Below are positions 34,636 to 45,039 of a DNA stretch of 64,000 nucleotides, one piece after another. A program made the translations under genes and the position numbers. Positions within the stretch are counted from its first letter, which is position 1. Each line of letters starts with the position of its first letter. The stretch comes from Diogma glabrata (taxonomy: Eukaryota > Arthropoda > Insecta > Diptera > Cylindrotomidae). Location: positions 388,940,885-389,004,884 of the forward strand of contig OY856187.1 in NCBI GenBank assembly GCA_963693315.1. Reading direction: 5' to 3'. Below the pieces are notes generated by a model. The model was not told where the DNA came from and did not search any database. It worked only from the letters and a program-made list of their open reading frames with translations.

Positions 34636-34738
34636 ATAATATATTGCATGTAAATAAGAAGTTTTTACTCTCGTTAAACTTATTAACTGCTACAAAATCT
34701 AAAAACATACTATACAGCATCTATAATTAAAATCTAAA

Positions 34739-35095
34739 ATAGTACATTATGATGCAAGGACGTAAAGCTAAAGATTTTGGACGTACGTGGAGTTTGTAAA
34801 TCGAAGCGCTAGCCGAGATTTGCATCTACATTAAGTACAAAATAGCTTACGTCCGTGCGTCGTATACTATTTTTTATTTGCCCCAAGCAAAATATTTAAA
34901 AAAAATGTTTATTCTAAATCAAAATTATAAATTTGCATAAATTTTGAAAAAAAATATGTGGAACAAGTAACCTTTGACCAAATATTTGTTATTTTTTTTA
35001 AATAATATGTATAACTATGACAACAAAGAATAACAAATATTTTAATTGGATTAGGAAATTTGGAATCAAAAGGTTGCTTTGATAAAAATCTCTAT
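34739..35095 (+). repeat. Family Z repeat, copy 1, left part, with 136-bp hairpin head
   Basis: Starts AATAGTACATTATGATGC. The first 136 bp (34739-34874) fold back: the start pairs with ...GCGTCGTATACTATT, and GGACGTAAAGCTA pairs with TAGCTTACGTCC. The copy is colinear with 45040-45360 (including GAACAAGTAACCTTT and GGTTGCTTTGATAAAAA). It is interrupted near 35095 by element W and seems to resume at about 43812 with GCAAATCACTGTATTAAAGT. Confidence 0.8.
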
Positions 35096-36430
35096 TTTTT
35101 ATAGAATTTAAACAAAAACAAATGTTTTTAGGGTTCCGTTTTTTATACGGAACACTATTGGTGAGAGTACAACGTGTTTTTTACATTATTTCGATTATCT
35201 CGTGAACCATTAATCCGATGAGCTTAAAATTTGAGGTGTTTATAAAACTAACCTATCCACACAAGATGGCGGGTTAAAAAATAAATAAAGTTGTGTTCGT
35301 TTGTTTTAAAGAGGCACGATGTAAAGCCTTTGAAAACATACATTTTTTTAGCGAGACGAGTAGGGTATCATATGAAAGGGCTTCATTTCAGCATTATTTA
35401 AAAATATATTTTGGAATTTTACACCTCACCATTTTTTGTATAATTTTGAAAAATGACGTTTTCGGGATGTTTTATTTCCCCGATTAACTCCGACCCTACT
35501 TCATCGAAAATCTTGAAATATATTTGGAATGATAGAAAATTGAGTAGGTTTTTAATAAAAAATATAGAAAAGTTGCAGATACTCATAGCTATATTTATTA
35601 AAGGGGTGGGAATGTTAAGGGGTAAAAACATCATTTAAAACCAGGTCATGTGGGGTGTCATTCGAAAGAGCACTTGATTTTAGAAATATTGCCATTTTTT
35701 TTAGAATTTTTCAATGCATAGTTTTTGAATTATTATCAATAAAGTGACACAAAAAGTTGGTCCCCCCCCCCTTGCATTTCGAGCCTAATTTACAGAAAAA
35801 TTTGAAAAAATTCACAGGGACAGAAAGTTTGATAAACTCTGAACGAAAAATATAGCGAACTCTCAAATAATTATATTTCTGTGTGTTTAGGGGATGGGTG
35901 TAAGGAGGGTAAAAAAAAACTTTTTTTGACCCAAGCGAGTGGGGTCAAAATCATTTGAAAGATCATTTGAAAAGAGCACCAAATTTCCAAAACATTGCAA
36001 TTTTTTTTAGGTTTGCTCTTTGTTTGCAATTTTTTTTAGGTAAAATTAGTGAAAAATAATAATATCCTACAAAAATTAACTTAGTGAATAGATAGTTAAG
36101 AAAATATAAATTGTTCATGATAACAACTTAGTGACTTTGTGTTTTTACTATAGAAAATATCTAATATTAATTAATAATTATCAATCAATCTTTTAATAAC
36201 TGTTAATTGAATTTATTAAATATCAGATAAATTGATTGTTGTTGAAACAAGTTGTAAGAAAACTTTTGTTGTGGTTTTTTGTGTATTTGATACCGTTTAT
36301 TCAACAAAATTAGTGCTTTCTCAAACAACATTTGTTTATTTTCAGAAATTTGTTTTCATAACAGGAACACTATAAACAACTATTTATATTTCTGATCAAT
36401 TTTTTCGTCAAATGTACTGCATTAAACAAT

Positions 36431-36540
36431 AGTATATTGTGTAACGTGTAGGAAAAACGATATATTCCCGGACTAGTATGGAAGTTTCCAGCAACCATAA
36501 GAGTCCGGGAATTATAGTTTTTCCACGAGTTACACATACT
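36431..36540. repeat. 110-bp imperfect palindrome upstream of the recombinase
   Basis: Left arm 36431-36474 (AGTATATTGTGTAACG ... ATTCCCGGACT) pairs with right arm 36502-36540 (AGTCCGGGAAT ... GTTACACATACT) across a 27-base loop. After the right arm comes ATTTTTT. Outer AGTA/TACT words and the T-run recur in the downstream palindrome and in the family Z hairpins. It may be a recombination end, a promoter-proximal site or a MITE remnant. Confidence 0.85.
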
Positions 36541-36755
36541 ATTTTTTCTCCAATCGGCAGTATATCGTAGATTATCAATTTTATTCATTATATTCTTTAA
36601 AATATGCAACATTTGTCAATTTATATTTTCAATAGATTTTACTATCAAAGTTACCTTAGAATTATAACAATCGCGTGCGTTTTCAATTTATTTAAATGTC
36701 TGTCAAAGCAAACGATACGCGTTGCTAATTTGCAGTGCACTTGAATTTAAAAATA

Positions 36756-37885
36756 ATGGACAACGATTCTGATAATTCAATCCCAGGTACTCCGCCTGGC
36801 ATCTTGGAGACGGCAAGATTGACTACAATAAATTTGTTGCCGCAGAAGTCGAGAGAGAAGTACGAAAATGCATACAAGCGTTTTATGGATTATCGCACAA
36901 ATAACGAGACTAATTCATTTTCCGAAAATGTTTTAATTGCCTATTTTGCGGATTTATGTCAAAAGATGAAACCGTCAACCTTATGGTCCAACTATTCGAT
37001 GCTGAGGTCGACGCTTAGCATTAACAATAATGTTGATATATCCAAATATCAAAAACTACGCGCATTACTGAAACGTCAGTCAGATGGATATAAGCCTAAA
37101 AAGTTCAAAATATTAACGAAAAAACAAATAGAAACATTTTTGGAACATGCTCCAGATGAGACATATTTAATGGCAAAAGTATGTTAATATGTACGCGCTC
37201 ATTATTTATTTACAAAAAATTTGTTTTCTAGGTTGCCTTAATTTTTGGAATTTCTGGCGCATGTCGTCAAGATGAACTATGCCGAATGAATTTGAATGAC
37301 ATTCAAGAAGTTGGAAATTATATATTGATTACCATTCCTGTCAGCAAGACAAACAAACCAAATTCATTTATTGTAAATGAAGTGTATATCGAAATATATC
37401 GTAGATACAAAGCATTACGTCCCACTGATTTCGATAACCCTCGATTCTTTTTCAAATTAAAAAACGGTAGAGGTAACAGACAAGTAGTGGGCATACATCA
37501 ATTTGGTAAATTGCCCCAAACTGTAGCTACTTATTTGAAGTTGCCAAATGCGTAAAAATACACAGGGCACTGTTTTCGCAGATCATCTGCTACAATATTG
37601 GTAGATACAGGTGCAGATTTGACTTGCCTTAAGAGACATGGTGGTTGGAAATCGTCAACTGTTACCGAAGGGTACATTGATGATTCTCTAAATAACAAAA
37701 TTGAAGTTGCAAACAGAATTTTCAATAGTACCGAACAAAATCTAGGTGTGGACCCTAAAATGATCGAAATAAACGATAATAGTGAATCAGTGGCTATAAC
37801 TAACCTTAATTGTAATCCATCTGTGCCAATTTTCAACACCTGTACAAATTGTACAATTAATGTAAATATAACCAATAATAAATAG
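36756..37885 (+). pseudogene. Tyrosine recombinase, two exons, one in-frame stop
   Basis: Exon 1 is 36756-37178 (ATG in MDNDSDNS; an upstream GTG at 36735 is in frame). A 53-bp intron (37179-37231) has donor GTATGT and acceptor TTTTCTAG. Exon 2 runs to TAA at 37885. Spliced length is about 358 codons. Exon 1 carries an N-terminal core-binding-like domain with SREKYENAYKRFMDYR and STLWSNYSMLRSTL. Exon 2 carries the catalytic set: Arg in GISGACRQDEL (37265-37267), a lysine hairpin in PVSKTNK, H-x-x-R in GHCFRRS (His 37568-37570), His-Trp in RHGGW, and the tyrosine in TEGYIDDS. One nonsense codon, TAA at 37553-37555, lies just before the H-x-x-R box in the same frame; otherwise it is intact. The family is a recombinase widespread in arthropod genomes, Crypton-like in a loose sense. 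The role is probably DNA transposition by strand exchange at the flanking palindromes (inference). Confidence 0.9.
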
Positions 37886-37967
37886 TTCTTAAATATGTAC
37901 TTTTACAGTTATAATAATAAAAACTAAATAAATTAATATTATATCATGTATTTCTTAAAAACAGATG

Positions 37968-38027
37968 AAAAACCGTACTGGAAAGTATTCTCTGCCTAGG
38001 CAGAGAATATTTTCTAGTACTGTTTTT
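37968..38027. repeat. 60-bp near-perfect palindrome downstream of the recombinase
   Basis: Arms 37968-37997 and 37998-38027 match at 27 of 30 positions, centre TCTGCC|TA|GGCAGA. Outer words are GTACTGGAAAG and its partner TTTTCTAGTAC, followed by TGTTTTT. A second small palindrome GTTGCCTAGCAAC follows at 38033-38045, and GGGGAATACTT at 38058 repeats the arm core. This is the sort of symmetric site a tyrosine recombinase binds, though no defined spacer is proven. It could also act as a transcription terminator-like hairpin. Confidence 0.88.
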
Positions 38028-38239
38028 AGTAAGTTGCCTAGCAACGCTGTAGTGTCGGGGAATACTTCATTTTGTTGACAGATAACAAACTAGAAAGCTG
38101 ACATATTTTATCCGATTTGAGAAAAATGTTATAATTTAATCATTTGAACTGGGAAATTGAATGCTGATTTTATTGTTGCATAAAGCATAATTAGTCATTA
38201 CGTACTCCATCAAATTAACTATTTATCAAACTAACCATC

Positions 38240-39473
38240 ATGAGTGTAACTAGAACGCCACCATCACCTCTTTCCAATGAAGATAAACGTGTTAAAACGA
38301 TGGATAATATCTGTTCTATCTGCCAACAAAAATTGAAAGGTGAATTGCATATACATTGCAATGATTGTAATTCGGAATTTGATTTAAATTGCGTATCTAT
38401 TTCCGCTATACAATACAAGTATTTTACTTTAAATAATATTCCATGGAGTTGTCCAAAATGTTATTATACAAAATTTTCTACAACTAAATCAGCCTTATCT
38501 ACATTCTCAGCTATTACTGATGAATTAAGATCTAACCTTACAACTTGCCTAACCACTGTAAATGAGATTTCAAATAGAGTTGCTGGTATACATCAAGAAA
38601 TGGATTCAAGAGTTAAGAAGGTTGAAATGCAACAAAATAATATGTTACAACGTACCAAATTTCTGGAATTGGAATTCTTATCTAATCATTTAAACGTAAT
38701 CGGAATTCCTTGTACTGCATCGGAAAGCCAAAGTGAGTTACGATCCATTTTTTCAAAATTAATGAATGCTTTAAATATAAAAATTGAGAACTTATAAGCT
38801 GCTGATTACTGCCACAATATATGATAAAAATACTTTAATAACAATTTATGAGAATTATGCTAATTATGTTAATAAAGATGTAATAAATGAAACCACTCTG
38901 TGTTGTATTCCTGAGCTTAATAAATTAAAGGCAACAAATATATCTCTTTCATTTGAAACTGAAAACTCAAAATTTCAAAGACGTATGGATGCAATGGAGT
39001 ATCAGTTTCTATCATGGGATATAAAAATTACTGGAGTGCCATATCAAGCTAACGAAACAAATCTTAAACTACAATCGATTCTTCTCGCAATTCCTCGAAA
39101 ACTTGAGTGTGATGTTAATGCAGCGGACTTTACAATTAAGAGGATTTAAAAAACTCCAGTTGTAATTGCGACTTTTGCAGATCTGCGGGATGCTTTATTC
39201 TACAAATACATAAATGCCGTCAAAATCTCCAAAACTGCCGGAATTCTATTTGATGGTGAAGATATACTGCCTCAGTGTCACATTATTCTCAACGATCATC
39301 TCAGCGAATCAGCTCGTCACATTCATAATGCAGCAAGGACCCCAAAAAATGCCGGAAAAATTAGGGCTTTTTCTGTTCGTAGTGGAAAAATCATTATCAA
39401 AATAAACATTAAAGATGCTTGGGTGTTCATTAATTCTCTGGATGAGTTATGCTTTAATACTCAAAGCTCTTAG
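38240..39473 (+). pseudogene. LINE ORF1: PHD-like finger, coiled coil, FP25K-like domain
   Basis: Starts at ATG 38240. Residues 25-74 hold a PHD-like pattern (C25, C28, C40, C43, then F-D-L-N-C51 where a His is usual, and WSCPKC at 69-74). A coiled-coil stretch and a segment LEFLSNHLNVIGIPC follow. The frame breaks at 38797; the next part (38784-39149) repeats a similar segment (MEYQFLSWDIKITGVPY), ends at TAA 39147, and then continues in the same frame to TAG 39473 with IILNDHLSESARHI, AARTPKNAGKI and RSGKIIIK, typical of Baculo_FP-like ORF1 tails of insect LINEs. Role: binding of element RNA in the retrotransposition particle. It is broken by at least one frameshift and one stop. The repeated N-terminal half of the FP-like domain may be an internal duplication. 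Confidence 0.82.
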
Positions 39474-39915
39474 TCATTTATCAGCATTATGTTTCCCAAT
39501 TATAAATTACAACCTAAAGTTAAAAAAATAAAATACCATAAAAACATATTTAATATTAATTTTATAAAAATTTTCTTTTAAAGTAAGTTCTGTCTGTAGT
39601 TACAATAACTATTTATAATAATCACTACATTTGTATAGAAGTATTTTATTGTATAATTTACTGAATAAGTTATTTTGACAAATTGCTATTTAACATTTCA
39701 ATCAAAGAAAAGAAAATATTTTCTACTTTTCTTTCTTTTTTTCTTTTTCTTATAACAAATTTCTTTTCGACTTTCTCATAAATTAGTAGCTCCGTATTGA
39801 TACAAAAATAATTTATTTTACTTTTCTATATTCTGTCAGGTGCCTATTTCTCAAGTAATTATCATGCTGCTTGCTCTGAGATCGTCAAATTCTATTGGGA
39901 ATGTGAACTTGACAA

Positions 39916-42751
39916 ATGTTGTTCTTAAATGTTGTCAGCTCGGATTACGAACAAAGGTTTTTAAGCTTGTGTCATTTCAATAGCCAGAGCATCTATACAA
40001 AAAATAAAAACAAAATCGATGAGCTTCGAAATATTTTTTTGGACACGGATTTTATTTTGATTGGGGTTTCAGAAACATGGCTTAAACCTCATATTAATAA
40101 CAAACTGTGTGAATTATCGGGATATGATATATTTCGCAATGATAGAGTCAAGCGTAGGGGTGGTGGTGTGGCAATATATGTTCGAAAGGGAATAAAATGT
40201 TTTGTTGTTGCAAGATCTGTTAACCATTCTAATAATATACGAAGTGATAGTCAAAGTTGTTTGCCTTCTGATTACTATGTACGCGGGACCGAATTAATTT
40301 TCTTAGAGGTTCACTTGTCCTCTCGAAAACTTCTTTTTGGAGTTATATACAATCCGAATAGCAGATCATTCGATAATAGATCTGAACTAAGGGATATCTT
40401 CGAAAATTTACTTCCGTTATATTCTGATATAATAATTACAGGTGATTTTAATACGAATTTACTTGTGTCGAATCCAAATGCAAACAATTTTAAAGACTTT
40501 CTTGAAGAAAATGGTTTGAATGTCTGCTCGCAATTTCCAACTCACTTTACTGGTACATCATCGACACTTCTTGACCTTGTTATTACAAATCGATTGGAAG
40601 GTATTATTAATTTTAATCAAGTTGATGTTCCCAGTATATCAAGGCATGATCTGATTTTCGGAACGTATGATATTCCGATTGCACAAAATAATAGCTGCAA
40701 GTACAGCTTTCGAGATTATAAAAATGTTAATATTGATGATATTAGCCAAACAATTCTTGCACAACCATGGGAACAGTTTTACAATCTAACAAATTCGGAT
40801 GATTTATTAGAATATTTTAATAACACCATTTACAATATATATGAATACTTCATTCCATTAAGAGAAGTAGAAACTAAAGTGGAATTAAATCCCTGGTTTA
40901 ACAATACAATTAAAAGAGCAATAGTTGAACGCGATGTTGCCTATAGAATATGGAAGAATTCTAGAAGTGATGCCAATTTTGATATATTTAAGCATCTGAG
41001 GAATAAGGTAAGCAACTTAATCAAATATTCCACAAAAGATTATATGAATAATTTCCTAAAACCGGGTCTTAGCTCTAAGGAAATTTGGAACCGTTTGAAA
41101 AATGTTGGCATTAATTCTAAGGAGAGTGTAAAAATAAAGTTTTCTCCGAATGAAATAAACTCGGATTTTACTATGGATTCGAAAGCTTCCGATAATACAC
41201 TAAAGACTCCATATATTATTACTGACTCCCCTAGTATACAAATTAATAATTTTGCTTTTCACAATATTATTCCAATTGATGTTGTCCAGGCAATAAAGTC
41301 CATAAAATCGAATGCAGTTGGGTTTGAATAAAATCCCGGTAAAATTCATAAAACTTATTCTTCCAAGTATAACCCATTTCATTGCTCATTTGTTCAATTT
41401 CATCCTTACGAGTTCTCAGTTTCCCACCAAATGGAAAATAGCTAAAATTATTCCTATTCCAAAAAAATCTAACGTAAAATGTATTAAAGATCTTAGACCA
41501 ATTAGTATTTTATCCGCGCTCTCAAAAGCTTTTGAAACTATTGTTCATAAACAGATTGATTCCCATCTAAATAAATTCAAACTTATGTCTAAATTTCAGT
41601 CCAGTTTTCGTAAGGGTTTTAGTACCGAAACAGCACTTCTTAAAGTAACGGATGATATAAGGAATTCCCTAGATAAAAAAAATATATTTGTGTTAATATT
41701 GTTAGACATTTGATAAGGCATTTGATCTTGTTGATCATAAAATTTTGTTAGATAAACTTCGGAAATATTTCAAGTTTTCATCGAGTGCTTTGCTATTGAT
41801 ATCTTCATATCTTCAGCAATGTGTAGTTTCGGATAATATTTGTTCTGATTTTGCCTCAATTACCTGTGGTGTTCCTCAAGGATCTGTACTTGGCCCGTTA
41901 CTCTTTGCTATGCTTATCAATGATCTGCCTGATATACTCAAATATTGTTATGTGCACCTTTATGCTGATGATGTGCAAATTTATACCGATGGACTTGCGA
42001 ATAATATATCTAGTATAGTATCAAAAATAAATCTAGATCTTGGTAGTATACTGCAGTGGACTAAGCGAAATAAATTAATGCTGAACTCTTCGAAAACTGT
42101 TTCACTTCTCTTTAGCTTGTCTAACAATGAATACCATAGAGCTAATGCACCGCTAGTTCGTCTGGGTGATGAAATTATAAAGTACTCTGAATATGCACGG
42201 AATCTTGGTATAATTCTTGATATCAAAGACTGGAAACATCATGTAGTAGCCGTTTGTTCCAAAGTATATGGTTGTCTGCGTCGGCTTTGGGCGACATCTT
42301 CTTTTACCTCCCAGTATATTAGGAAAAAATTGTTCAAGTCACTTTTACTTCCTTACTTTACTTATTGTTCGACTGTTCTTGGACCTTTAAGTGCTGGTAA
42401 TCTTGCCATATTACAAAGAGCATTCAATGCTTGTATCCGATATGTTTACCATCTACCACGATTTAGCCGTCTTTCACGATTTTATAAGTCTCTTTTGGGT
42501 TGTAGCCTTATGACTTATATTAATTATTTGCTTTGCGTTTTAATTTTTAAAACTATAAAAACTAAAGAACCCAGCTACTTGTTTGAAAAATTAAACTTTG
42601 ATAATCGACGTAGTCAGCGATTAAATCGCATTAGTCTACCCAATAATCGAACAGCTATAAAAAATAACTCGCCTTTTGTGTATATGGTCTTACTATTTTT
42701 AATGAACTATCTCCTAGTATCAGACAATTGAATTCAATTCTGGTGTTTTAA
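39916..42751 (+). pseudogene. LINE ORF2: APE endonuclease and reverse transcriptase
   Basis: Starts at ATG 39916. The endonuclease runs to about residue 230: NSQSIYTKNK, VSETWLK, RRGGGVAIYV, ITGDFNTNL, TLLDLVITN and SRHDLIFG, with the catalytic Glu, Asp and His in place. The RT begins with PWFNNTIKRA. A 1-base slip near 41327 ends the first frame; the RT continues at 41312-41713 (KIPIPKKS-type and RPISILSALSKAFE blocks), slips again near 41705 at the A-box aspartate, and continues at 41745-42731 with CGVPQGSVLGPLL and the catalytic YADDVQIY. A last slip near 42690 shifts the C-terminus to a frame ending at 42751. In CR1/Jockey-type LINEs this protein nicks DNA and primes reverse transcription on the target. 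This copy is dead. Confidence 0.93.
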
Positions 42752-43137
42752 AATAAATGTCTTGAAGCCCTTTGTGCAGCTGATAATTGATGAGTTGATT
42801 GTTGAATATTGGTTATGATGAATAAGAAATGTTTGAGGTGTGGAGGAAGAAGGGAGGAAGGGAATGAGGGAAATGTTAAATGGCAGAACTTTTGAATTTT
42901 TATTTTATTGTATCATAATTTTACCTACTAGTTTTTAGTATGCGAATGCAGGTTTTAAAAATACTTATATTGAATTCATTTTTTTTCTCTGCTTGTTTTT
43001 AAAGTACAAATAATTAAGGTATATTGGTAATTACTTGATTAAATTGAATAAACTATTTACAAAATATATGTACAATAAAAGAGGCTTGGCCTTATGTATG
43101 TATAATTGATGGATTAAATAAATAAAATAAATAAATA

Positions 43138-43700
43138 AAAACATTGCAATGTTTTTTAGAATTTTCCGGTACACAGTTTTTGAGTTATTCTAAAAATTGT
43201 GCAAATTCTAAACCGTCCCTCCCCCCTACGTTTCGACACTGATTGACAGAAAAAATTAAAAAATTCATAGAGACAGGAAGTTTGCTATATTTTGAATGAA
43301 AATTATAGCGAACTCTCAAATAATTATATTTCTGTGTGTTTAGGGGATGGGTGTAAGGAGGGTAAAAAAAAACTTTTTTTGACCCAAGCGAGTGGGGTAT
43401 CATTTGAAAGAGCACCAAATTTCCAAAACATTGCAATTTTTTTTAGAATTTTGTGGTACACAGTTTCGGAGTTATTCTAAAAAATGTGCAAATTCCAAAC
43501 CGTTCCCCTCCCCCCCCTACGTTTCGACACTGATTGACAGAGAAAATTGAAAAAATTCATAGAGACAGGAAGCTTGCTATATTTTGAACGAAAATTATAG
43601 CGAACTCTCAAATAATTATATTTCTGTGTGTTTAGGGGATGGATGTGGGGAGGGCAAAAAAAAACATTTTTGGAACCAAACGAGTGGGGTGTCTTTACTT
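43138..43700 (+). repeat. Tandem units of element W, 292-bp period
   Basis: Identical landmarks lie 292 bp apart: GAACGAAAATTATAGCG or GAATGAAAATTATAGCG at about 43292 and 43584, TCTGTGTGTTTAGGGGATGG at about 43332 and 43624. The unit also matches 35820-36000 left of the LINE. Confidence 0.88.
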
Positions 43701-43799
43701 TTACGGAACCCTTGGCGCGCGAATTTTATTCGCACTTGTCCGACTTTTTTTTTAATTTTGTGGAAATATAACTATGACAAAAAAATATATGGTTAAAAA

Positions 43800-44570
43800 G
43801 TGACACTTTAAGGCCGCAAATCACTGTATTAAAGTAACACTTTAATATGCAGGCGAATAAAAAAAACTCTTTACAGACTACTTATTCTTAAAATACTACT
43901 TTATACCTAAATAATCCTAGTTTTTCAACACCTTGCTAAGTATTTATCATATCCTAAGAACTTAAAAAGTCCTCTTCAATTCTATCAAGGTATGCAAAAT
44001 TAACATCTTAATTGAATCTTCAAAAACTATTTACGATTCTGATCTATTTCGCATCAAACCCGACAAACATTTTTATACATGAAGATAGCGTTCGTATATT
44101 TAAGTTCTAAATTGGAAATGTATGAGTGTGATTTTGTTTGTAAAGTATATACAATGTAAATACAATTTAAAGACCGAAATTCAGAAATAAAAAATTTAAA
44201 TATTTGAATTATGAGTAGAAAATAATACTAATTTTCCATAATTTTCTCAATATTATGAAAAATTAAATTAAAATATCGATAAATTGACATGAAACAAGAC
44301 AAATAAAAATATTCAAAATATATAATAATTTTTTTAAATCACTAAAATTAATTATTGAAAGGGCCTGTTTGTTTAACGAGATTGTTGTTATTACATTCAC
44401 TAAAAAATTTCTTTCGCACATAATTTTATATGCGAATAATATTTATATGCAAATAAAATCTTTATTCAAAATGAATAAAATTTCCATGAAAAATTATGTC
44501 TAACTGACGATTGAAATATTTCATTTAAGAAAGATAACTGATGATCAAGTTTCAACTTAGAAATATCATC
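43800..44570. other. Right remnant of family Z and unassigned DNA
   Basis: 43812-43860 (GCAAATCACTGTATTAAAGT ... ATGCAGGCGAATAAA) matches 45377-45423 of the second Z copy, so it is probably the continuation of copy 1 beyond element W. The rest, to 44570, is AT-rich with no gene seen. Confidence 0.55.
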
Positions 44571-44790
44571 GTCTTGGTGGCGTAATGGTTAAACGTGTCT
44601 GCCAAAGGAATTGAACTCGTTGTGTGGCACTGATGAGGTTACGAGTTTGAATCCCAACCGAAACACGTAAAAGAGAAAAACAGAGTTACCTTTGAATTGG
44701 AAAAATTCAAATTAATTCCTAAGTTACTTGTGTTTAATTGCTCACAAAAATCCTGAATAAATTAAAATTATTCAATTTAATTAAACGCAT
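44571..44790 (+). mobile_element. tRNA-derived SINE-like element
   Basis: A Pol III A-box-like TGGCGTAATGG (44578-44588) and B-box-like AGTTTGAATCC (44644-44654) stand 55 bases apart in a tRNA-like head (44571-44667). The acceptor halves GTCTTGG and CAACCGAAACACG do not pair well and the variable region is long, so it is not a functional tRNA. An AT-rich body of about 120 bases follows; the 3' limit is uncertain. Confidence 0.65.
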
Positions 44791-45039
44791 GTAAATTATT
44801 TCCTAAAATGTTAAATAAAGCCTTCAGCCATGTTAGAATATATAAAAATGCTTTTTATTTTTCTATTCTTATTCTTTCTTTTCTTTTGTTTATTTTTATT
44901 ATTATTCAGTAAATTTCGTTTCTCTTCGTTTTTTGTTATAATTATTACAGAAAAGACCGAAAGAAAATTTACTTTTAACGCCTATTTAACAACTTAAATG
45001 GGATTTTTTTCCGGTATGTCGCTTTTGCAGGAGTCATGT

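Larger units (their letters stand above)
27525..34640 (-). mobile_element. Ty3/gypsy LTR retrotransposon, mdg1/412-like, env-less
   Basis: Complete element on the minus strand: 5' LTR 34294-34635, primer site 34277-34293, small membrane ORF 33899-34171, gag 32039-32923, pol 28377-32102, polypurine tract 27872-27884, 3' LTR 27530-27871. It is flanked by a 5-bp target duplication ATAAT (27525-27529 and 34636-34640). The LTRs look identical over 342 bp, which implies very recent insertion. One nonsense codon in the integrase is the only coding lesion found. The order protease-RT-RNase H-integrase places it in Ty3/gypsy; the tRNA-Arg-like primer site, lack of env and lack of a CCHC knuckle point to the mdg1/412 type. 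I infer an autonomous lineage recently active in this species. Confidence 0.95.
35989..43159 (+). mobile_element. CR1/Jockey-like LINE with 22-bp target duplication, carrying a recombinase module
   Basis: Target duplication AAAACATTGCAATTTTTTTTAG at 35989-36010 and 43138-43159 (one mismatch). The 3' end is a short-period A/T tail (AAATA repeats, 43114-43140) directly against the right duplication. Order: 5' region, tyrosine recombinase module (36431-38045), ORF1 (38240-39473), ORF2 (39916-42751), 3' UTR. The left junction has an extra copy of TTGCAATTTTTTTTAGG (36024-36040), so the exact 5' base lies between 36011 and 36041. All ORFs are damaged. Confidence 0.85.
35130..43763 (+). mobile_element. 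Element W (repeat-rich), interrupted by a LINE insertion
   Basis: Left end near GGGTTCCGTTTTTTATACGG (35131-35150) and right end near TTACGGAACCCTTGGCGCGC (43702-43721), so the ends share an inverted GGGTTCCGT/ACGGAACCC. Inside are tandem or semi-tandem units containing GACCCAAGCGAGTGGGGT, TCTGTGTGTTTAGGGGATGG and AAAACATTGCAATTTTTTTT. The block 36011-43137 is a later insertion. No W-encoded protein is recognisable; the open frames at 35293-35638, 43185-43480 and 43584-43796 are repeat translations, and 43292 and 43584 encode the same start residues because they lie one unit apart. Confidence 0.7.

Noticed and set aside
43292..43796. Two small proteins with the same N-terminus
   Set aside because: They are the same frame in two tandem 292-bp repeat units and diverge by frameshift after about 30 codons.
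44571..44667. A functional tRNA gene
   Set aside because: A- and B-box words are present but the acceptor stem does not pair and the middle is too long and irregular; a tRNA-derived SINE head fits better.
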